NCBI GenBank assembly: GCA_020852815.1
Contig: JADZAN010000046.1
Location: 124,001 to 188,000, forward strand
Source of the DNA: Gemmatimonadaceae bacterium
GTDB lineage: Bacteria; Gemmatimonadota; Gemmatimonadetes; Gemmatimonadales; Gemmatimonadaceae
Length of the DNA stretch: 64,000 bases
Reading direction: 5' to 3'
Shown: one piece after another, positions 44,706 to 54,757 of the stretch
Layout: every line of letters begins with the position of its first letter
Position numbering within the stretch: the first letter of the stretch is position 1
The notes under the pieces: generated by a model
Database searches by the model: none
Told to the model about the DNA's origin: nothing
Seen by the model: only the letters and a program-made list of their open reading frames with translations
Translations under genes and position numbers: made by a program

Positions 44706-46153
44706 CACACAGTCTTGCGCTTCCACCGCCCGCTGCGCCAGAGGAGCATCATTGCCACCCCGCGCCCCGCCGCCGTGACCGAGATGGCCCACCAGATCCC
44801 CACCGGCCCCCATAGCGATGCCCACCACGCCGCCAATGGGATGCGCATCGCCGTCAGCGCGGTTGAGGTGATCATGGGCGGCACGGTGTCGCCCGCCCCG
44901 CCCAGCGCCCCCTCCAGCACCACTTCCGCGGGGAGGAGGAGCTGCGACAGCGCGTTGATCCGCAGGTACAACGCCGTCTCGTCCACCACCGTGGGGTCGT
45001 TGGTGAAGACGCGCGCCAGCGTCTCGGGAATGGCGAGTGAGGCGATGGCCATGACCAGCGCCGGCGCCATCGCGAACGCCATCGTGATCCACCCCGCGCG
45101 CTCGGCACGTTCCACCCGGCGGGCGCCGAGGTTCTGCCCAACGACCGCGGCAGCGGTGGCGCCGAAGCCGACGCCGAACATGTAGAGCCAGCTCTCGATG
45201 CGGTGCCCCAGCCCCAGCGCGGCCAGCGCCGGCGTCCCGAAGTGCGTCGTGGTCCGCGTCATCGCCACGTAGATGAACGAGAAGATCACCCCGGTCACCG
45301 CGGTGGGGAGCCCGATGCGCAACACGCGCTGTGCAACCAGCAGGATGGCGCGCACATCGCCAATGCGCGGCAGCGCGCTGGTTGGCGTGCTGCCGCGCGC
45401 GGCGACGGGCGCCGGCGGCGTGTCGTGCAGTTCCGACAGGTGCAACGCCTCGACGCCGACATGCCGTCCGGGGGCGAGGAGCATTCCGCGCCGGCGCAGG
45501 AGCCAGACCCCGATCGCGAATGCCGCACCGCGCGTGGCCACCAGTGCCACGGCCGCCCCCTCGATCCCCAGGCGAGGGGCCGGCCCCAGGCCGAGGATGA
45601 GCACCGGGTCGAGGAGGAGCGTGCACGCCACCGAGACCGAGAGGAGGAGGAGCGGCGTGCGCGTGTCGCCCGACGCGCGGAACGTCGCGTCGACACAGAA
45701 GAAGCCATAGATGAGCGGGAGCCCCAGGAAGTACGTGCGCAGGTAGTCGCGCGCGAGCGCCGTGACCTCAGGCGGCGTCTGCATGAAGGCGAAGAGCGCT
45801 CCGACGCTGAACGCCCCCGCCAGCCCCACCACGGCGCCGAGGGCGAGGGCGAAGAACAGCGCCCCGCCGGCCACGCGCGCCGCCTCCTCGGGACGCCCTT
45901 CGCCGTGCCGGCGCGCCGCGAGTGCGGTGACGCCGAGGGCGACCCCTTCGGCGATCGAGACCACGAGCCAGACCCAGAAGATCCCGGTCGAGACGGCGGC
46001 GAGCCCAGTGGGGCCGATGCGCGTCCCGACCCAGTACGCGTCCATCGACGCGAACAGCGTCATGAGGAGGTTGGACGCGACCGCCGGGATGGCGACGCGC
46101 CGGATGACCCGCGGAAGCGCGTCGTCGACCAGCGCCCCCGCGGCGACGCTCAT
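44705..46153 (-). CDS. MATE-family multidrug/cation efflux transporter
   Basis: The 482-residue membrane protein has 12 predicted helices in two repeats typical of MATE transporters, which export cationic compounds using Na+ or H+ gradients. It starts RRVAIPAVASNLLMTLFASMDAYWVG, the classical first helix region. The second half includes TPALAALGLGHRIESWLYMFGVGFGAT. The ATG overlaps the mrp stop by four bases and the stop overlaps the SAM hydrolase start. Confidence 0.9.
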   Translation of the reverse strand: MSVAAGALVDDALPRVIRRVAIPAVASNLLMTLFASMDAYWVGTRIGPTGLAAVSTGIFWVWLVVSIAEGVALGVTALAARRHGEGRPEEAARVAGGALFFALALGAVVGLAGAFSVGALFAFMQTPPEVTALARDYLRTYFLGLPLIYGFFCVDATFRASGDTRTPLLLLSVSVACTLLLDPVLILGLGPAPRLGIEGAAVALVATRGAAFAIGVWLLRRRGMLLAPGRHVGVEALHLSELHDTPPAPVAARGSTPTSALPRIGDVRAILLVAQRVLRIGLPTAVTGVIFSFIYVAMTRTTTHFGTPALAALGLGHRIESWLYMFGVGFGATAAAVVGQNLGARRVERAERAGWITMAFAMAPALVMAIASLAIPETLARVFTNDPTVVDETALYLRINALSQLLLPAEVVLEGALGGAGDTVPPMITSTALTAMRIPLAAWWASLWGPVGIWWAISVTAAGRGVAMMLLWRSGRWKRKTV

Positions 46154-47295
46154 GCCATCGCGCCTAACGACGCGGCCAGGCGGTCGGCCAGCGCGGTGAG
46201 CGCCTTCGCGGCCGGCGACGCCGCATCGGCCTCCACCACCGGACGCCCGGTATCGCCCCCTTCCATCACGCGCGGATAGAGCGGGACCTGCGCGAGGAGG
46301 GGGAGTTCGCACTCGTCGGCCAGCTTCTGCCCGCCGCCGGTGCCGAACAACGCCGTGGGCTTGCCGCAGTGCGGGCACTCGAACCACGACATGTTCTCGA
46401 CGATCCCCAGCACGGGGACCCCGGTGCGCTGGAACATCCGCACGCCGCGCAGCGCATCGCCAACGGCGACCTCCTGCGGCGTGGTGACGATCACCGCTCC
46501 CGTCACCTGCGTGGCCTGCACCAGCGAGAGCTGCGCGTCGCCCGTGCCCGGCGGCATGTCGACGATGAAGAAATCGAGCTGTCCCCAGTCCACGTCCCTG
46601 AGGAACTGCGTCGTGATCTTCATGACGATCGGGCCGCGCCAGATGGCCGGCTGGTCGCGCTCGATGAGGAGCCCTAACGAGATGAGCTTCACCCCGTGCG
46701 CCTGGTGCGGGATGATCTTCTCGTCCTGGACCAGCGGCGCCCCGTCCACCCCCATCATCCGCGGGACGTTGGGGCCGTAGATGTCGGCATCCATGAGCCC
46801 CACACGCAACCCGCGACGCGCCAGCGCCACCGCGAGGTTCACCGCGATCGTCGACTTCCCCACCCCGCCCTTGCCTGACGAGACGGCGATGATGCGCCCC
46901 AACTGCGGATAGGGGACCGGCTGCGGAGCGCTGGGGCGCGGGGCGGCGGGACGGTCATCCATCACCGGGAGCGCGCGTGGCGCACCGCCCGCGCCATTGG
47001 GGCGCCCTCCGGCACCGGTAGCGGCCGCGGCACCACGCCCCGGGGCAAGCTCCGAGGGGTCGCGCACCGCCACCTGCACCGAGCTCACCCCCTCCACCGC
47101 TTCCACCGCCTGCCGCACGGTGCGCACCAGCGTGGCATCGTCGCTGGGCGCCAGCACCACCGTCAGGTGCACCTTTCCCTCGAGCGTCGTCCCGATGTCG
47201 CGCACCATCTGTGAGGTGAGGACGTCCTCGCCGGTGCGAGGGTTCCGGATCGCCGCGAGCGCGGCGCCAATGCGTGCCTGAAGGGTGGTGGCCAT
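46150..47295 (-). CDS. mrp: Mrp/ApbC Fe-S cluster carrier ATPase
   Basis: The 381-residue protein has an N-terminal DUF59/MIP18 domain (about 1-80), an Ala/Gly/Pro-rich linker and a deviant P-loop ATPase (SSGKGGVGKSTIAVNLA, about 137-153). DMPPGTGDAQLS and the Fe-S binding CPHCGK are also visible. Mrp proteins ferry 4Fe-4S clusters to targets. The start ATG 47295 is well inside a longer shadow frame. The ATPase is followed by the MATE and SAM hydrolase genes with overlapping ends. Confidence 0.94.
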   Translation of the reverse strand: MATTLQARIGAALAAIRNPRTGEDVLTSQMVRDIGTTLEGKVHLTVVLAPSDDATLVRTVRQAVEAVEGVSSVQVAVRDPSELAPGRGAAAATGAGGRPNGAGGAPRALPVMDDRPAAPRPSAPQPVPYPQLGRIIAVSSGKGGVGKSTIAVNLAVALARRGLRVGLMDADIYGPNVPRMMGVDGAPLVQDEKIIPHQAHGVKLISLGLLIERDQPAIWRGPIVMKITTQFLRDVDWGQLDFFIVDMPPGTGDAQLSLVQATQVTGAVIVTTPQEVAVGDALRGVRMFQRTGVPVLGIVENMSWFECPHCGKPTALFGTGGGQKLADECELPLLAQVPLYPRVMEGGDTGRPVVEADAASPAAKALTALADRLAASLGAMA

Positions 47296-47459
47296 GTCGG
47301 GAATCCCGCGGAATGTCAGGAAGTGTTTGGGCCTCGCGCGCCAGGGGCGGCGCAAGACCGGCGATGTGTGCAGCGCGTATCGCAGCAGACGAGGGACCAC
47401 CGTCCCCTGCGAATCGTTTGGGCAGCGCATGGGGCGCCACCGGAATGCGTCGAATGCTT

Positions 47460-48494
47460 CTACGGCGTCGGGGCGAGTTCCCCGACGTAGGCGCGGGCCG
47501 CCTCGACCACGCGATCGCGCACGGCGTCCAGCGATCCCGTGATCAGCGCCCCCGATGCCTTCGCGTGACCGCCACCGCCGAACTCGCGCGCGAAGCGGTT
47601 CACGTCTACATCGCCGGTGCTGCGGAACGACACCTTCACCTTGCCGTAGCCCAGGTCGCGGAAGAAAAGCGCAAGGCGCGTCCCGGCAATCGACCGCGGA
47701 TGCTCCACGATCCCGTCCAGGTCCTCCGGGCTCACTTCGTAGCGGTCCAGCGCATCGGCGGTCACGCAGATCCACGAGATCCCGTGCGTCGCGTCGTGCC
47801 CAAGCGAGTGCAGCGAGTCGCGCAGCAGCAGGAGGCGCCCCGGCGACACCGACGCGTAGATGCGACGGTACATCTCCTCGGGATCGACCCCCTTGGCGAG
47901 AAGCGTTGCCGCAATCGCGTGACAGCGCGGCGTGGTGTTCGAGTAGCGAAAGCCGCCGGTATCGGTGAGGATCGCCGTATAGAGCGCCTCGGCAATCGCC
48001 GGCGTGATGTCGAGGTCGAGTTCCGCCGCAAAGTCGAACAGCAGCTCTCCGGTGGCGCAGGCGGCAACGTCGTCGAAGACGATCTCGCCCGCCGGCTCCT
48101 CGGTGGGGACGTGATGGTCGATCACGATGCGCGGGACCTTGAGCGTGCGCACCGTGTCGGCCAGGCCGCCCAGGCGCTTCATGTCGCTCACGTCGAGCGC
48201 CACGACGCCATTCACCGCGCGAAGCGCCGAGGGACCCTTCGCGGTCGCGTCGGTGATGTCCGGCCCCAGGAGATAGGTGAAGATCGAGGGCCACGGTGTC
48301 GGGTTCACGACGATGGCGCGAACGCCAATCTGTGGCAGCAGGCGCGCCAGGGCAGACACGGAGCCTGCGGCGTCGCCATCGGCGTTGATATGCGTCGTCA
48401 GCGCCACCAGGGGCGTCGTGCGAAGCGTCTCGGCGATACGCGCGATCGCCTCACGACGGGGAGCGGGGACGGCGAGCAGTCCGGTCAATGGCAC
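47460..48494 (-). CDS. nrnA: DHH/DHHA1 phosphoesterase (NrnA-like oligoribonuclease/pAp phosphatase)
   Basis: The 344-residue protein has the DHH domain motifs THINADGDAAGS, ALDVSDM and VIDHHVP, and the DHHA1 motif FGGGGHAKASG near the C-terminus. NrnA degrades short RNAs and dephosphorylates 3'-phosphoadenosine 5'-phosphate. Possible starts are GTG 48494 or TTG 48488; the more upstream GTG 48527 falls inside a hairpin. The gene follows the amino-acid permease terminator. Confidence 0.87.
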   Translation of the reverse strand: MPLTGLLAVPAPRREAIARIAETLRTTPLVALTTHINADGDAAGSVSALARLLPQIGVRAIVVNPTPWPSIFTYLLGPDITDATAKGPSALRAVNGVVALDVSDMKRLGGLADTVRTLKVPRIVIDHHVPTEEPAGEIVFDDVAACATGELLFDFAAELDLDITPAIAEALYTAILTDTGGFRYSNTTPRCHAIAATLLAKGVDPEEMYRRIYASVSPGRLLLLRDSLHSLGHDATHGISWICVTADALDRYEVSPEDLDGIVEHPRSIAGTRLALFFRDLGYGKVKVSFRSTGDVDVNRFAREFGGGGHAKASGALITGSLDAVRDRVVEAARAYVGELAPTP

Positions 48495-48515
48495 GGAACG
48501 TAGGGACAAGCGAAA

Positions 48516-48539
48516 GCGGCGCTCCACCCGGAGCGCCGC
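48516..48539 (-). terminator. Perfect 10-bp hairpin between permease and nrnA
   Basis: Arms GCGGCGCTCC and its complement with an ACCC loop, preceded on the minus strand by TTACTTTAC. It is the second of two stem-loops in the permease-nrnA gap and may be part of the terminator or of the nrnA leader. Confidence 0.55.
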
Positions 48540-48570
48540 CCGTAAAGTAACAGCTTGGGGAACCGAACGG

Positions 48571-48607
48571 CTCCACCGCCGGCGGTCGCGGCCGTGCGGC
48601 GGTGGAG
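48571..48607 (-). terminator. Terminator hairpin directly after the permease gene
   Basis: Perfect 10-bp arms CTCCACCGCC and complement with a 17-nt structured loop, starting five bases past the permease stop on the minus strand. Confidence 0.7.
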
Positions 48608-48611
48608 TGCC

Positions 48612-50087
48612 CTAGTACTTCGTTCCCGCCCGCTCCGCCGCCTGGACGCGCGAATGGTGACGCCCGTACAGGAAGTAGATCGCGAGGCCGATCGCCAGCC
48701 AAATCAGCAGTCGCAGCCAGGTGTCGGGCGGGAGCCCGTACATCATGTAACCGCAAATGAGGATGGAGAGGATCGGGACGACCGGAACCAGCGGCGTCCG
48801 GAACGGGCGATGCAGGTTGGGCTGGCTGTAGCGCAGCACCAGGACGCCGGCCGAGACGATGACGAACGCGAGGAGCGTCCCGATCGAGACGAGTTCGCCG
48901 AGGAGGCCGATCGGGAAGAGCCCGGCAACCACCATCGCGAAGCAGCCGGTGATGATCGTCGAGATGTACGGCGTCTGGTACTTCGGGTGCACCTTGCCGA
49001 AGACCGGCGGGAGGAGGCCGTCGCGCGACATCGCGAAGAAGATGCGCGGCTGCCCGAGGAGCATGACGAGCACGACCGACGCGAGGCCGGCAATGGCGCC
49101 GAGTGCGATGAGCGGCTTGAGCCACTCGAGCCCCGGCCCCGCCTTGGCAATGGCCACGTAGACCGGATCGGGGACGTTGAGATCCCTGTAGTTCGCCACA
49201 CCGGTCATCACGCGCGCCATCAGGATGTACAGCACGGTGCAGATGGTGAGCGAACCGAGGATGCCGATGGGAAGGTCGCGCTGCGGGTTCTTTGCCTCCT
49301 GCGCCGCCGTGGACACGGCGTCGAAGCCGATGTAGGCAAAGAAGATCACGCCGGCCGCGCGCACGATGCCGCTCAGCCCAAAGCGCCCGAACGCTCCTTC
49401 GTTAGGCGGAATGAACGGCTGCCAGTTCTCCGGCTGCACGTACATGAAGCCGAAGCCGATCACGAGGAACACGATCGTGACCTTGACGAAGACGATCACG
49501 TTGTTGAGCTTCGCCGACTCCTGGATCCCGATGACCAGCAGCACGGTGAGGATCGCCACCAGGAACATCGCGGGCAGGTTGATGATCGCCCCGCTCGCCA
49601 CCAGCGTGTGCGTCCCCTCGACGTTGAAGGGCGCATTGGCCAGCGATGCCGGCACGTTGATGTGCAGGTAGTCGCGCAGGAACGAGGTGAAGTAGCCAGA
49701 CCACCCCACCGCCACCGTCGAGGCGGCGAACAGGTACTCGAGGATGAGGTCCCACCCGATGATCCAGGCCACCAGCTCGCCCAGCGTCGCATACCCGTAG
49801 GTATACGCGCTCCCGGCAATGGGGATCATCGAGGCAAACTCTGCGTAGCAGAGCCCCGCGAAGAGGCACCCCGCGCCGGCGAGGACGAACGAGAGGACGA
49901 TGGCCGGCCCCGCATACTGCGCCGCCGCCGTCCCGGTGAGGACGAAGATGCCGGCGCCGATGATCGCGCCGATGCCGAGCAGGGTGAGATTCAGCGCGCC
50001 GAGCGATCGCTTGAGTGTCGGCTCGCCGTCCACACCCTCGGCCTCGCGCATCAGCAGGTCGAGGCTCTTCTTGGATAACAGACCCAT
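48612..50087 (-). CDS. APC-superfamily cationic-type amino acid permease
   Basis: The 491-residue protein has 12 or more helices and the APC signature near the N-terminus, LGIGAIIGAGIFVLTG (about 36-51). FAYIGFDAVSTAAQEAKNPQRD, typical of the cationic amino-acid transporter/YfnA group, follows in the middle. The substrate is not determined. The ATG at 50087 follows GGAG with a good spacer. A G-C hairpin with a T run lies in its 5' leader, and a nested dyad at 50231-50260 is a possible operator. Confidence 0.9.
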   Translation of the reverse strand: MGLLSKKSLDLLMREAEGVDGEPTLKRSLGALNLTLLGIGAIIGAGIFVLTGTAAAQYAGPAIVLSFVLAGAGCLFAGLCYAEFASMIPIAGSAYTYGYATLGELVAWIIGWDLILEYLFAASTVAVGWSGYFTSFLRDYLHINVPASLANAPFNVEGTHTLVASGAIINLPAMFLVAILTVLLVIGIQESAKLNNVIVFVKVTIVFLVIGFGFMYVQPENWQPFIPPNEGAFGRFGLSGIVRAAGVIFFAYIGFDAVSTAAQEAKNPQRDLPIGILGSLTICTVLYILMARVMTGVANYRDLNVPDPVYVAIAKAGPGLEWLKPLIALGAIAGLASVVLVMLLGQPRIFFAMSRDGLLPPVFGKVHPKYQTPYISTIITGCFAMVVAGLFPIGLLGELVSIGTLLAFVIVSAGVLVLRYSQPNLHRPFRTPLVPVVPILSILICGYMMYGLPPDTWLRLLIWLAIGLAIYFLYGRHHSRVQAAERAGTKY

Positions 50088-50115
50088 CAGGGAGTCTCCG
50101 GTGGAGAATGGAAAA

Positions 50116-50139
50116 GGGCGATCGCCGCCACGATCGCCC
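50116..50139 (-). terminator. Terminator-like hairpin in the permease leader
   Basis: Arms GGGCGATCG and its exact complement with a 6-nt loop. On the minus strand the stem is followed by TTTT and ends about 28 bases before the permease ATG. It could terminate read-through from guaB or act as an attenuator for the permease. Confidence 0.6.
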
Positions 50140-50230
50140 GACGTTACACCAGCCGCCCCGGCTCGACTCCTGCCGCTGTCAGCGTCGGAGTGGCACCCCT
50201 GCCCTGCGTAAGGCGCGGGCAAAGTGCGGC

Positions 50231-50260
50231 CGTGCGTTCGGGCTTGTCAAGCAACGCACG
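50231..50260. promoter_or_regulatory. Nested 8+5-bp dyad with TTGACA in its centre
   Basis: Outer arms CGTGCGTT and AACGCACG enclose CGG and the inner palindrome GCTTG-T-CAAGC. The inner part includes TTGACA on the minus strand, so the dyad would overlap a -35 element of the permease promoter. I could not find a convincing -10. Confidence 0.5.
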
Positions 50261-50267
50261 CAAACGA

Positions 50268-50297
50268 AATCGCGGGCCCCCAGAAGGACCCGCGACT
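50268..50297 (-). terminator. Terminator hairpin downstream of guaB
   Basis: CGCGGG...CCCGCG with inner GG/CC pairs and one C-A mismatch lies about 65 bases past the guaB stop; on the minus strand it is followed by ATTTCGTTT. Confidence 0.6.
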
Positions 50298-50359
50298 TCT
50301 GACACGCACCTGACATTGCCGCTATTGCGCCCGCCGGCGCCAGCGGCAAGCGCCGCCGC

Positions 50360-51949
<1,590 letters not shown>

Positions 51950-51971
51950 TCAAGTTCGGATGAGAGCAGAG

Positions 51972-52011
51972 GACGAGAAGACGAGAAGACGAGAAGACGA
52001 GAAGACGAGAG
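51972..52011. repeat. Tandem octamer GACGAGAA, four copies plus a GACGAGAG variant
   Basis: Four exact units (51972-52003) and a fifth differing at the last base (52004-52011) lie between guaB and the gene ending at 52026. It is one base away from the octamer repeat at 17413-17452. Confidence 0.9.
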
Positions 52012-52025
52012 GAGCGATGCGTTCG

Positions 52026-52469
52026 TCAGGAGGGGGAGGGGTTCTCGTTCTGGTCGGGGGTGGGTGGGGCGTCGGTGGCGGGGGGGGTGGTGCCTGGGGC
52101 GGGGGTCTGCCCGGTGGTGCTGCCGCTGCTGGTGGTGGTTTGGGTCACGGTCTTGGCCACGTCGCTCGCGGTGTTCACGATGTCGGTGGCGACCGACTTG
52201 CCGGCGGCCGCGACGCCGTTGAGGACCCCCATGGCCTGGTTCAGGAGCCCCATGGTCTGCGAGATGGCCGATGCCGACACCTTGCCGGCGCGCAGCGTGT
52301 CCTCGACCCCTTCGGTGAAGCGGGTGAAGATGTTCGCGGAGGGCGACTCTTTCTGCGCGTAGCGCGACGCCATGAACTCGACGTAGTCCAGGACGGCGTA
52401 GCCCTTTTCGTCCGAGAGGGTATCGAGCTGGCGGACGATGCGGTCGCGGAGGTGGGGGGAGAGGGGCAT
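52026..52469 (-). CDS. Small protein of unknown function with low-complexity tail
   Basis: The 147-residue protein starts MPLSPHLRDRIVRQLDTLSDEKGYAVLDYVEFMASRY, which resembles DUF2281-type N-termini but is not a confident match. A helical middle (about 60-105) and a Thr/Pro/Ser-rich tail follow (about 105-147). There is no signal peptide. It is on the same strand as the M15 peptidase cluster, after the G-rich repeat element. Confidence 0.6.
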   Translation of the reverse strand: MPLSPHLRDRIVRQLDTLSDEKGYAVLDYVEFMASRYAQKESPSANIFTRFTEGVEDTLRAGKVSASAISQTMGLLNQAMGVLNGVAAAGKSVATDIVNTASDVAKTVTQTTTSSGSTTGQTPAPGTTPPATDAPPTPDQNENPSPS

Positions 52470-52474
52470 ACGAC

Positions 52475-52526
52475 GGACGGGGGACGGGGGACGGGGGACG
52501 GGAGTGCCGGTCGCTTCGCGACCGGC
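52475..52526 (+). repeat. G-quadruplex-type heptamer repeat plus 9-bp hairpin
   Basis: ACGGGGG-type heptamers (52475-52501) end ACGGGAGT, followed by GCCGGTCGC (52506-52514), loop TTC and the exact complement (52518-52526). It lies between the start of the gene at 52469 and the M15 peptidase stop at 52607, opposite to the direction of both. Confidence 0.85.
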
Positions 52527-52606
52527 GGGGGGCGATGAGCCGTGCTGAAGGCGCGCGGGGCGGCGTAGGAATCTACGGCGCGCGGGGCGCGGAGGGTTTC
52601 AGGGCG

Positions 52607-53653
52607 TCAGCTGCGCCAGCGCGCCTTCTCGCCGCGCGCGTCGATGTGGGCGTAGGAGGCGCCGCCCTGCGTGTAGACGCCCAGGCCGCCCACGAGGTCG
52701 GGGTACTTCTTTTCGACGATCTCCACCGCCAGCTCGATCAGTCGCACGTCCTTCGCATTCACCACGCCGTCCCGGTTGGCATCGATGGCCACGTCGGCGG
52801 CGTCGCCGTACTGGTGACGCGAGTCGGCGGCGGCGCGGGGGACGCGCCGGTTGTACAGCGGGGTGCGGAAGCCCGAGTGAACGTCGACCTCGACCGGGGC
52901 GCGCCCTTCGCCGCCGTGCCAGCTGGCGATCTCGTCGAAGATCAGCTCGAGCTTGTCGAGGAGGCGCCCGTCCACCGCCGCATAACGAGGCCACCCCTTC
53001 TGTTCATCGTGCGTGATGAAGTCGCCCACGCGCATGTGCGCCGACAGCGCCAACTCGGCGAGCGGCTGCTCGATCTCGAGAAAGCCGCGCGGCCCCGGCG
53101 TCGTATCGCCCGTGCGCTCGCCGTTGTAGTAGCCGATCTGGTAGCCGTTGAGTGCACCCCCCTGCTTCTCGCCAAACGGGACGAGGACGGCGAGGGTGAG
53201 CGAGTCGATGATGGTGGCGCCGCCGCGGTTGCGCACCGCCAGCCGGTAGAAGCCGGGTCGCCGCGGGGCGTCGAACGTTCCCGCCACGGCACGCGCGGTA
53301 TCGACCGAGGCCAGCTCGCCCAGCGGGATCCACTCGAACGTGACCGACGACGGCGCGGCATCCAGCTCGAGGGGGAACTGCACGCGTTCGCCGGGGAGGG
53401 CGAAGCGCATGTTGACGCCGCGGCTGCGGCCGAGTGCCGTGGCCGCGAGGCGTGCGACCGGCGGCGGCGGCAACGGCTCCACGGCGGCCGGCGGGCCGAA
53501 GGCGGCGTCGGCCTTGCGCAGCGCCAGGAAGCTGCCTAACGCGAGGATGACGAAGGCGAGCGCGGAGATGGCGCGCGTGCGGAACTGACTGGCGCGCCGC
53601 GCCTGGCGCGGCGGCGGCGGATACTGCGGGAAGTTCTCGAACGGATTGGACAC
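52607..53653 (-). CDS. M15-family (D-Ala-D-Ala carboxypeptidase-like) peptidase with a dockerin-type calcium loop
   Basis: The 348-residue membrane-anchored protein has an N-terminal transmembrane helix (about 28-45) and a Pro-rich stalk. A C-terminal zinc-peptidase domain follows: VDVHSGFRTPLYN, SRHQYGDAADV (metal His and Asp) and YAHID (third ligand). Inserted right after the metal site is DANRDGVVNAKDVRL, an EF-hand/dockerin-type calcium loop. It should trim peptidoglycan stem peptides. The upstream paralogue (53660-54658) has two such loops, so this is a tandem duplicate pair. Confidence 0.85.
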   Translation of the reverse strand: MSNPFENFPQYPPPPRQARRASQFRTRAISALAFVILALGSFLALRKADAAFGPPAAVEPLPPPPVARLAATALGRSRGVNMRFALPGERVQFPLELDAAPSSVTFEWIPLGELASVDTARAVAGTFDAPRRPGFYRLAVRNRGGATIIDSLTLAVLVPFGEKQGGALNGYQIGYYNGERTGDTTPGPRGFLEIEQPLAELALSAHMRVGDFITHDEQKGWPRYAAVDGRLLDKLELIFDEIASWHGGEGRAPVEVDVHSGFRTPLYNRRVPRAAADSRHQYGDAADVAIDANRDGVVNAKDVRLIELAVEIVEKKYPDLVGGLGVYTQGGASYAHIDARGEKARWRS

Positions 53654-53659
53654 CGCGCC

Positions 53660-54658
53660 CTAGCTCCGCCCCCAACGCGCACGCGAGCCGCGCACGTCCA
53701 CGTGCACGAACGGGCCGTGTGCCGACGTGGCGCGATACAGTCCCGCCCCACCCACCAGCTCCGGATAGTTGGCCTCGATGCGCTCCACCGACTCCAGCAC
53801 GACCTTCGCGTCTCGCGTGTCGACACGCCCATCGCGGTTGAGGTCGTCCATGCGCCCGTCGCCGTTGTTGTCGACGAAGACGTCGGCCGCGTCGCCGTAC
53901 TGGTGTCGCGAGTCGGTCGCCCGCCCGCCACGCTTCCCCACCCCCTGGGCGTTGTACTGCGGCGTCCGGAAGCCCGACATCACCGAGAGGCGCGCCACCG
54001 CGTAGCCACGGGTGCGAAGGTCGGTCATCAGGAGTTCGAGCTTGTCCACCAGCGCCTCGCGCAGCACGAGGTACTTGGGCCAGACATCCTGCTGGTCGTG
54101 CGTGAGAAAGTCGCGCAGCCGGAAGTTGTCCGAGAGCTGCGTGTCCTGGTTGGACGGCGTGACCTCGATGAATCCCTCGGGCGACTTGGTCGAGGCCCAG
54201 AGCCCTCGCTTCTCTCCCGGCCAGAAGCCGACGCGGTAGCCGCCCAGCTTCCCGCGCTCGCGCGCCTGGAAGGGGAGGAGGTTGATGAGCGAGAAGCGGC
54301 GCCCGCTGGCCGAATCGGCCGCGTGGTAGATGCCCGGGCGCTGGATGGCGCTGTCGCCGAACAGCTCGCGCAGGATGCGGATGCCGCTGTCGCGCCGCGG
54401 CGAAACCAGGCGCGCGCGCAGCTTCCCGCTGCGCCCAGCCATGCTGTCGGGAAGCGGGACGGGGGCGCTCGCCGTGACCGCGCCGACCACCGGTGCGCTG
54501 GCGTTGAGCGCCCCGACCGCCGGATACGACGCGGCGGCGCTGGCAGGAGCCAGCGCGGCAACCGCGAACGATGTCAGGGAAGCGCGAATGGCGCGCGAGA
54601 GGTGGGGCACGAAGCGGATGTCCCGTCTTCCGGTGGAGGCCAGATCAATTTCGGTCAT
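53660..54658 (-). CDS. M15-family peptidase paralogue with two calcium loops
   Basis: The 332-residue protein is a divergent tandem paralogue of the next gene. It has a signal/anchor segment (about 25-48), a shared fold with LGGYRVGFWPGEK and the C-terminal zinc motifs MSGFRTPQYN, DSRHQYGDAADV and FVHVDV. After the metal-site Asp are DNNGDGRMDDL and LNRDGRVDTRDAKVV, two dockerin/EF-hand-like loops in a row where the neighbour has one. Six bases separate the two genes. Expected role: peptidoglycan peptide cleavage in the periplasm. Confidence 0.83.
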   Translation of the reverse strand: MTEIDLASTGRRDIRFVPHLSRAIRASLTSFAVAALAPASAAASYPAVGALNASAPVVGAVTASAPVPLPDSMAGRSGKLRARLVSPRRDSGIRILRELFGDSAIQRPGIYHAADSASGRRFSLINLLPFQARERGKLGGYRVGFWPGEKRGLWASTKSPEGFIEVTPSNQDTQLSDNFRLRDFLTHDQQDVWPKYLVLREALVDKLELLMTDLRTRGYAVARLSVMSGFRTPQYNAQGVGKRGGRATDSRHQYGDAADVFVDNNGDGRMDDLNRDGRVDTRDAKVVLESVERIEANYPELVGGAGLYRATSAHGPFVHVDVRGSRARWGRS

Positions 54659-54757
54659 TACGACCGGTTATGTCACCCCTTCCGCTCCGCCAAGGTTCCC
54701 CCCGGATTACCGTCGGGTCAGCGGGAGATTTCGCCGGGTTTGGGGTGCCGCGAACGT

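Noticed and set aside
46150-48294. Apparent 714-codon Mrp protein
   Set aside because: The upstream part is an alternative frame of nrnA; DUF59 of Mrp starts at ATG 47295.
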